A DNA stretch of 18,434 bases from Holtiella tumoricola (GTDB taxonomy: Bacteria; Bacillota; Clostridia; Lachnospirales; Cellulosilyticaceae), in NCBI RefSeq assembly GCF_027857615.1, contig NZ_JAQIFT010000056.1, positions 1 to 18,434 on the forward strand, in the 5' to 3' direction. A model generated the notes under the pieces. That model made no database searches. It was not told the DNA's origin and saw nothing but the letters and a program-made list of their open reading frames with translations. A program made the position numbers and the translations under genes. Shown here one piece after another: positions 14,694 through 18,434 of the stretch. How positions within the stretch are numbered: the stretch's first letter is position 1; each line of letters begins with the position of its first letter.

Positions 14694-15632
14694 TTGAATA
14701 TAACCCATTTAAAATATGCAATTGAAGTTGAAAAGACAGGCTCGATTACAAAGGCGGCTGAGCATCTCTATATGGGACAGCCTAATTTAAGCAAATCCAT
14801 AAAAGAGTTAGAAGCAAGTATTGGCATTACGCTCTTTAAAAGAACAGCAAAAGGCATTATTCCTACTAAGAAGGGGGCAGAATTTTTAAGTTATGCAAAA
14901 AATGTATTAATGCAAATTGATGCATTAGAATCTTATTATAAGCCTAGTAGTACTAAAAAAGTAGATTTTAGAATTTCTGTGCCTAGGGCCAGTTATATTA
15001 CTTATGCCTTTACTCATTTTATAAATGATTTAGAGATGAAAGGCACAGCGACCATTGACTTTAAGGAAACTAATTCTATGGAAGCTATTGAAAATATATT
15101 GGAAAATGGATTTAATTTAGGAATCATCCGTTATGCGACTCAATATGAAAAGTACTTCTTACATTTACTGAATGAAAAAGAGTTTAAATATGAGACGTTA
15201 TGGACGTTTGAATACCTTGTTCTTATGTCTAAGGAACATCCATTAGCATATAGTGAAAATATTACCTTACAAGATCTAGAAGACTATATTGAAGTTATCC
15301 ATGGAGACCTAGTGGTGCCAACTTTATCAAGTATAGAGATTAAAAAGAGTAATTGGGCGGAAACATCTAGTAAACAAATCTATGTCTATGAAAGAGGTAG
15401 TCAATTTGATTTACTTAGTGAAGTTCCCACAAGTTACATGTGGGTATCACCTGTACCCTCTATTTTATTAGAACGCTATGGACTTGTTCAAAGAAAGTGT
15501 GAAGTAAATGATAATGTGAATAAGGATGTACTGATTTATCCTAAACGTTATCGACTAAACGGACTAGATAGACAATTTATTAACCAATTAGAGAGGATAA
15601 AAGAAGAAATGATACATGGGGTAAAGGGGTGA
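14694..15632 (+). CDS. LysR-family transcriptional regulator
   Basis: A 312-residue regulator starting at TTG, supported by AAGGTG (14683-14688) and by the standard N-terminus MNITHLKYAIEVEKTGSITK; no upstream in-frame ATG competes. Residues 1-60 are the winged helix-turn-helix (SITKAAEHLYMGQPNLSKSI, then KELEASIGITLFKRTAKGI). A linker helix reaches to about 88. Residues about 90-300 form the periplasmic-binding-protein-like effector domain, opening VDFRISVPRASYITYAF. The family usually regulates a neighbouring operon in response to a small metabolite. The candidate targets are the co-oriented alcohol dehydrogenase 135 bp downstream and, less likely, the divergent ABC-F gene. The effector is unknown. 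Confidence 0.9.
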   Translation: MNITHLKYAIEVEKTGSITKAAEHLYMGQPNLSKSIKELEASIGITLFKRTAKGIIPTKKGAEFLSYAKNVLMQIDALESYYKPSSTKKVDFRISVPRASYITYAFTHFINDLEMKGTATIDFKETNSMEAIENILENGFNLGIIRYATQYEKYFLHLLNEKEFKYETLWTFEYLVLMSKEHPLAYSENITLQDLEDYIEVIHGDLVVPTLSSIEIKKSNWAETSSKQIYVYERGSQFDLLSEVPTSYMWVSPVPSILLERYGLVQRKCEVNDNVNKDVLIYPKRYRLNGLDRQFINQLERIKEEMIHGVKG

Positions 15633-15767
15633 TACTAGTATGTATTTGTTTATATATATAGACATGTATATAAATATATAATGGTATATCTAGATTTATA
15701 TTACCCTTATAACTTTAAGAATGTTAAAATTATAACATAAAGATTAAGTGAGTAGGGGGAAAGAAAA
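15633..15767 (+). other. AT-rich intergenic region between lysR-like gene and alcohol dehydrogenase gene
   Basis: This stretch holds an AT-only dyad, TTTATATA (15649-15656) with TATATAAA (15667-15674), too weak for a confident terminator. It also holds an imperfect dyad, GGTATAT (15683-15689) with ATATTACC (15698-15705), which could be a LysR-type site. A possible -10, TATAAC (15731-15736), has only a poor -35. The ribosome binding site AGGGGG (15754-15759) lies eight bases before the dehydrogenase ATG. Confidence 0.35.
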
Positions 15768-16943
15768 ATGGCAAGATTTACATTACCTCGTGATTTATAT
15801 CATGGAAAAGGTTCATTAGAAATGTTAAAGACTTTAAAAGGCAAACGAGCTATTTTAGTTTTAGGTGGAGGTTCTATGAAACGCTTTGGATTTGTGGATC
15901 AAGTCGTTTCATATTTAAAAGAAGCGCGTATAGAAGTTCAGCTTTTTGAAAATGTTGAGCCAGATCCTTCTGTAGAAACAGTTATGAAGGGTGCAGAAGC
16001 TATGCGTGAATTCGAGCCAGATTGGATTATTGCAATGGGAGGTGGTTCTCCTATTGATGCAGCTAAAGCAATGTGGGCATTTTATGAATATCCAGAAACT
16101 TCATTTGAAGACTTAATCACACCATTTAATTTTCCAGAACTTAGACAAAAAGCTAAGTTTTTAGCAATTCCATCTACATCAGGTACAGCGACAGAAGTAA
16201 CGGCTTTTTCTGTTATTACAGATTATGAAAAAGGAATTAAATATCCTTTAGCAGACTTTAATATTACACCGGATGTTGCAATTGTTGATCCATTGCTTGC
16301 AGAAACCATGCCGCCAAAGCTTACTGCACATACAGGAATGGATGCATTAACTCATGCTATAGAAGCTTATGTTTCTACACTTCATACACCATTTACAGAT
16401 CCTCTTGCAATAAAAGCAATTCAGATGGTATTTGATTATTTGCCTGCATCATATGACGGTGATATGGAAGCGAGAGAACAAATGCACTACGGACAATGTT
16501 TAGCTGGAATGGCATTTTCAAATGCACTTTTAGGCATTGTACACTCTATGGCACATAAAACAGGGGCAGCCTTCTCTACAGGTCATATTCCACATGGTTG
16601 TGCTAATGCTATTTATCTTCCATATGTTATTAAATTCAATGCTAAAGATGCAGTAACACGTTATGCAGAAATTGCACGTTCTGTTGGTCTTGAAGGTAGC
16701 GATGATCATGAACTTGTAGAAAAATTATGTGACAAGATTGATGACTATAATGTAAAATTAGGTATTCCTAAAACATTAAAAGCTTTTGGAATCAATGAAG
16801 AAGAATTTAAACAAAAAGTAAGTAAAATTTCTGAACTTGCTGTAGGAGATGCTTGCACAGGATCTAATCCAAGAAGTATTACACCAAGTGAAATGGAAAA
16901 ATTATTCACCTGTATCTATTATGGAACAGAAGTGAATTTTTAA
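15768..16943 (+). CDS. Iron-containing alcohol dehydrogenase (group III)
   Basis: A cytoplasmic NAD(P)H-dependent dehydrogenase of 391 residues, the normal length for this family. The N-terminal nucleotide-binding domain carries GGGS (33-36) and the hallmark GGGSPIDAAK (91-100). IPSTSGTATEVT (134-145) is the second conserved block. By alignment with E. coli FucO the iron ligands should be D192 and H196 (MDALTHAIEAY), H259 (GIVHSMAH) and H276 (HIPHGCANA). The sequence is closest in style to clostridial butanol/ethanol dehydrogenases, which reduce aldehydes to alcohols to regenerate NAD(P)+ in fermentation; the exact substrate and cofactor are not readable. It lies downstream of a LysR regulator and is followed by a shared bidirectional terminator. 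Confidence 0.92.
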   Translation: MARFTLPRDLYHGKGSLEMLKTLKGKRAILVLGGGSMKRFGFVDQVVSYLKEARIEVQLFENVEPDPSVETVMKGAEAMREFEPDWIIAMGGGSPIDAAKAMWAFYEYPETSFEDLITPFNFPELRQKAKFLAIPSTSGTATEVTAFSVITDYEKGIKYPLADFNITPDVAIVDPLLAETMPPKLTAHTGMDALTHAIEAYVSTLHTPFTDPLAIKAIQMVFDYLPASYDGDMEAREQMHYGQCLAGMAFSNALLGIVHSMAHKTGAAFSTGHIPHGCANAIYLPYVIKFNAKDAVTRYAEIARSVGLEGSDDHELVEKLCDKIDDYNVKLGIPKTLKAFGINEEEFKQKVSKISELAVGDACTGSNPRSITPSEMEKLFTCIYYGTEVNF

Positions 16944-16950
16944 TAAAATA

Positions 16951-16985
16951 AATCCTGCTAATGGATTTTATCCATTAGCAGGATT
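16951..16985. terminator. Bidirectional terminator shared by convergent adh and MATE genes
   Basis: The arms 16951-16966 (AATCCTGCTAATGGAT) and 16970-16985 are perfect complements, 16 bp with a TTT loop. T-rich sequence follows on both strands (ATTTTGTATTT on plus, ATTTATTTTATT on minus). The MATE stop codon (16975-16977) and its last three codons lie within the right arm, so the hairpin is partly coding. Confidence 0.92.
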
Positions 16986-18321
16986 TTGTATTTATAGGAT
17001 TAGAATGATTCTTTTTAAAATAGATATAAAAACAAAGACTTGTAAGATCAGCAATAAACCAACCTACAGGAATAGCCCACCAAATAGCAACAACACCAAG
17101 TGAAGGAGCGAACGTATAAGCAAGGGCTACACGTAATCCAAGAGAGATAACGGTTAGAATAACAGAAATATTGGCTTTACCTATGCCTCTATAGTACCCA
17201 TAGCTTAAGAAAAGGTAACCGATAAGGATATAAAATGTTGAAACAATCCATAAGTATTCTTTACCATAGCGGAGAATTTCTAGTGCGTCTTTTGAGATAA
17301 ATAATGTTAAAAGTGGTGTGGCAAATAAAAGAACACACAGTGAAGCAATAGCACAAAAGAGGGTTGAAATACCTAAGGCAATTTTAATACCTTTATGTAT
17401 ACGCTTGGTTTGTTTGGCACCTTTATTTTGAGCAATATAAATAGCAAAAGCATTTCCAAAATCTTGTGCTGGCATATAAGCAAAGGCGTCAATTTTAACG
17501 GCGGCAGCAAATGCAGCCATTACAGATACACCGAAAGTGTTTACAAGACCTTGAATCATTAAAATGCCGAAGTTCATAATGGATTGTTGGATACTTGTAA
17601 AAACACTGTAATGAATTAATTGTTTCATAAGTGGTATGTTAAGGCGAAAATCTTGTTTAGTGTAATGTAAGAAGGAGAGCTTTTTTGTACTGTAAAATGT
17701 AATGAGTAGTGCAGAGAAAGCTTGAGCAATAATGGTAGCAAGGGCAGCACCTTCTACACCCATCTGAAAACCTATTATGAAAATAAGATCTAGGACAATA
17801 TTAAGTAAAGATGAAACAATTAAAAAGATTAAGGGCATAAAGGAATTACCAAGGGCTCTTAATAAACAACTAAAGTAGTTGTATAAGAAGGTAAAGCCTA
17901 ATCCATAAAAGATAATGGTCAAATAGGTTTTAGTAGCTGTAAATATACTTTCAGGTGTATGTACAAGTTGTAAGATTGGAGTACTGAAGCTAAGGACTAA
18001 GACGTTAAGAATAAGCGTTAAAAGAGCGATAAAAATGAAGCCATTATAAATACTTTTTTTGAGTAATGAGATTTCTTTTGCACCAAAAAAATGAGCAAAT
18101 AGAGTAGAAGCACCCATGCAAAGTCCTATAATAATTGAAGTTAAAAAGATAACTATAGAAAAAGAGGAACCGACAGCAGCGAGGGCATCAGAACCTACAA
18201 ATTTACCAACCAAAATAGTATCTGCAATATTATAAAACTGTTGAAATATATTTCCTACAATTAAAGGGAATGCAAATTGGAGCATAACTTTTGCTTCATT
18301 ACCTTGAGTTAAATCTTTCAT
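16975..18321 (-). CDS. MATE-family efflux transporter
   Basis: A 448-residue polytopic membrane protein with 12 predicted helices in two halves: the first begins MLQFAFPLIVGNIFQQFYNI, the second QLIHYSVFTSIQQSIMNFGI. The first half has the typical ADTILVGKFVGSDALAAVG (about 32-50) and the loop AHFFGAKE. It belongs to the large clostridial MATE group exporting drugs or metabolites by Na+ or H+ antiport and is clearly different from the MepA-like pump at 7578. The ATG has AAGGAG close upstream. The C-terminus is short and basic (YFKKNHSNPINTKSC). Convergent with the alcohol dehydrogenase gene, with 31 bp between stop codons. Substrate unknown. Confidence 0.9.
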   Translation of the reverse strand: MKDLTQGNEAKVMLQFAFPLIVGNIFQQFYNIADTILVGKFVGSDALAAVGSSFSIVIFLTSIIIGLCMGASTLFAHFFGAKEISLLKKSIYNGFIFIALLTLILNVLVLSFSTPILQLVHTPESIFTATKTYLTIIFYGLGFTFLYNYFSCLLRALGNSFMPLIFLIVSSLLNIVLDLIFIIGFQMGVEGAALATIIAQAFSALLITFYSTKKLSFLHYTKQDFRLNIPLMKQLIHYSVFTSIQQSIMNFGILMIQGLVNTFGVSVMAAFAAAVKIDAFAYMPAQDFGNAFAIYIAQNKGAKQTKRIHKGIKIALGISTLFCAIASLCVLLFATPLLTLFISKDALEILRYGKEYLWIVSTFYILIGYLFLSYGYYRGIGKANISVILTVISLGLRVALAYTFAPSLGVVAIWWAIPVGWFIADLTSLCFYIYFKKNHSNPINTKSC

Positions 18322-18358
18322 AAGAACTCCTTTTTACAGAATAATGTATATAAATTTC

Positions 18359-18367
18359 ATTATACCA
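18359..18367 (-). promoter_or_regulatory. Extended -10 promoter of the second MATE gene
   Basis: On the minus strand TGGTATAAT is a perfect extended -10 (TGnTATAAT), lying about 40 bp before the ATG. The -35 region is poor (TATTTT at 17 bp), as is common for extended -10 promoters. Two copies of ACTCTAT (18367-18373 and 18385-18391, minus strand) sit 18 bp apart just upstream. Confidence 0.6.
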
Positions 18368-18404
18368 TAGAGTAATAAAGCAAAATAGAGTTAAAAATAA
18401 ATAA

Positions 18405-18434
18405 AAAAGGAGATGTCATATGACATCTCCTTTT
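18405..18434. terminator. Perfect palindromic terminator at the right edge
   Basis: The last 30 bases form a perfect palindrome: AAAAGGAGATGTCAT and its exact complement, ending in TTTT. On the minus strand the hairpin is followed by TTTTTTATTTATTT, the pattern of a strong terminator for a minus-strand gene lying just beyond the window. It would also shield the second MATE gene from upstream transcription. The window ends within or at the edge of the right-hand T run. Confidence 0.8.

Noticed and set aside
1..18434. CRISPR array, transposon ends, tRNA or phage genes
   Set aside because: No regularly spaced repeats, transposase motifs, integrase motifs or tRNA-like cloverleafs were seen on reading both strands.

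Overview
The window looks like a chromosomal segment of a low-GC, Gram-positive anaerobe of the Clostridia. The evidence is AT-rich DNA, strong GGAGG-type ribosome binding sites, Bacillota-type SelO and KtrB/KtrA, an S-layer-homology (SLH) surface protein, a clostridial iron-dependent alcohol dehydrogenase and a cytoplasmic GH3 glycosidase. A plant-polysaccharide-degrading Lachnospirales relative such as Cellulosilyticum would fit, but that is a guess from protein character. I see no rRNA, tRNA, insertion sequence, phage gene or CRISPR array.

Layout. 75-686 (-) is a small exported protein of unknown function, divergent from selO at 923 (+). 2470-4845 (+) is a large SLH-anchored surface protein. 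4969-5202 (+) is a small helix-turn-helix protein with a near-consensus promoter and its own terminator. 5506-7485 (+) is a ktrB-ktrA potassium uptake operon. 7578-8903 (+) is a MATE efflux pump behind a MerR-type promoter (19-bp spacer with a perfect dyad). 9087-11678 (+) is a GH3 glycosidase with an inserted PA14 domain. 11891-12709 (+) is a MerR-family regulator with a drug-sensing-type C-terminal domain. 12766-14256 (-) is an Lsa-type ABC-F ribosome-protection gene interrupted by an in-frame TAA near its end. 14694-15632 (+) is a LysR regulator and 15768-16943 (+) an iron-dependent alcohol dehydrogenase. 16975-18321 (-) is a second MATE pump, convergent with the dehydrogenase. A perfect palindromic terminator closes the window.

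The most notable part is 12766-14548 on the minus strand. The ABC-F gene sits behind a complete attenuation leader of about 260 nt: a promoter, a two-codon leader ORF (Met-Lys-stop) with a good ribosome binding site, and three mutually exclusive pairing elements that end in a terminator hairpin just before the ABC-F ribosome binding site. This is the arrangement expected for drug-induced, ribosome-mediated antitermination. The ABC-F gene itself carries an in-frame stop 31 codons before its natural end. The stop removes the H-loop histidine of the second ATPase domain, while the codons beyond it still read as good family sequence.

Functional themes: drug response (two MATE pumps, a BmrR-like MerR regulator, an antibiotic-inducible-looking ABC-F gene), potassium homeostasis (KtrB/KtrA), sugar and fermentation metabolism (GH3, alcohol dehydrogenase) and the cell surface (SLH protein, small exported protein).
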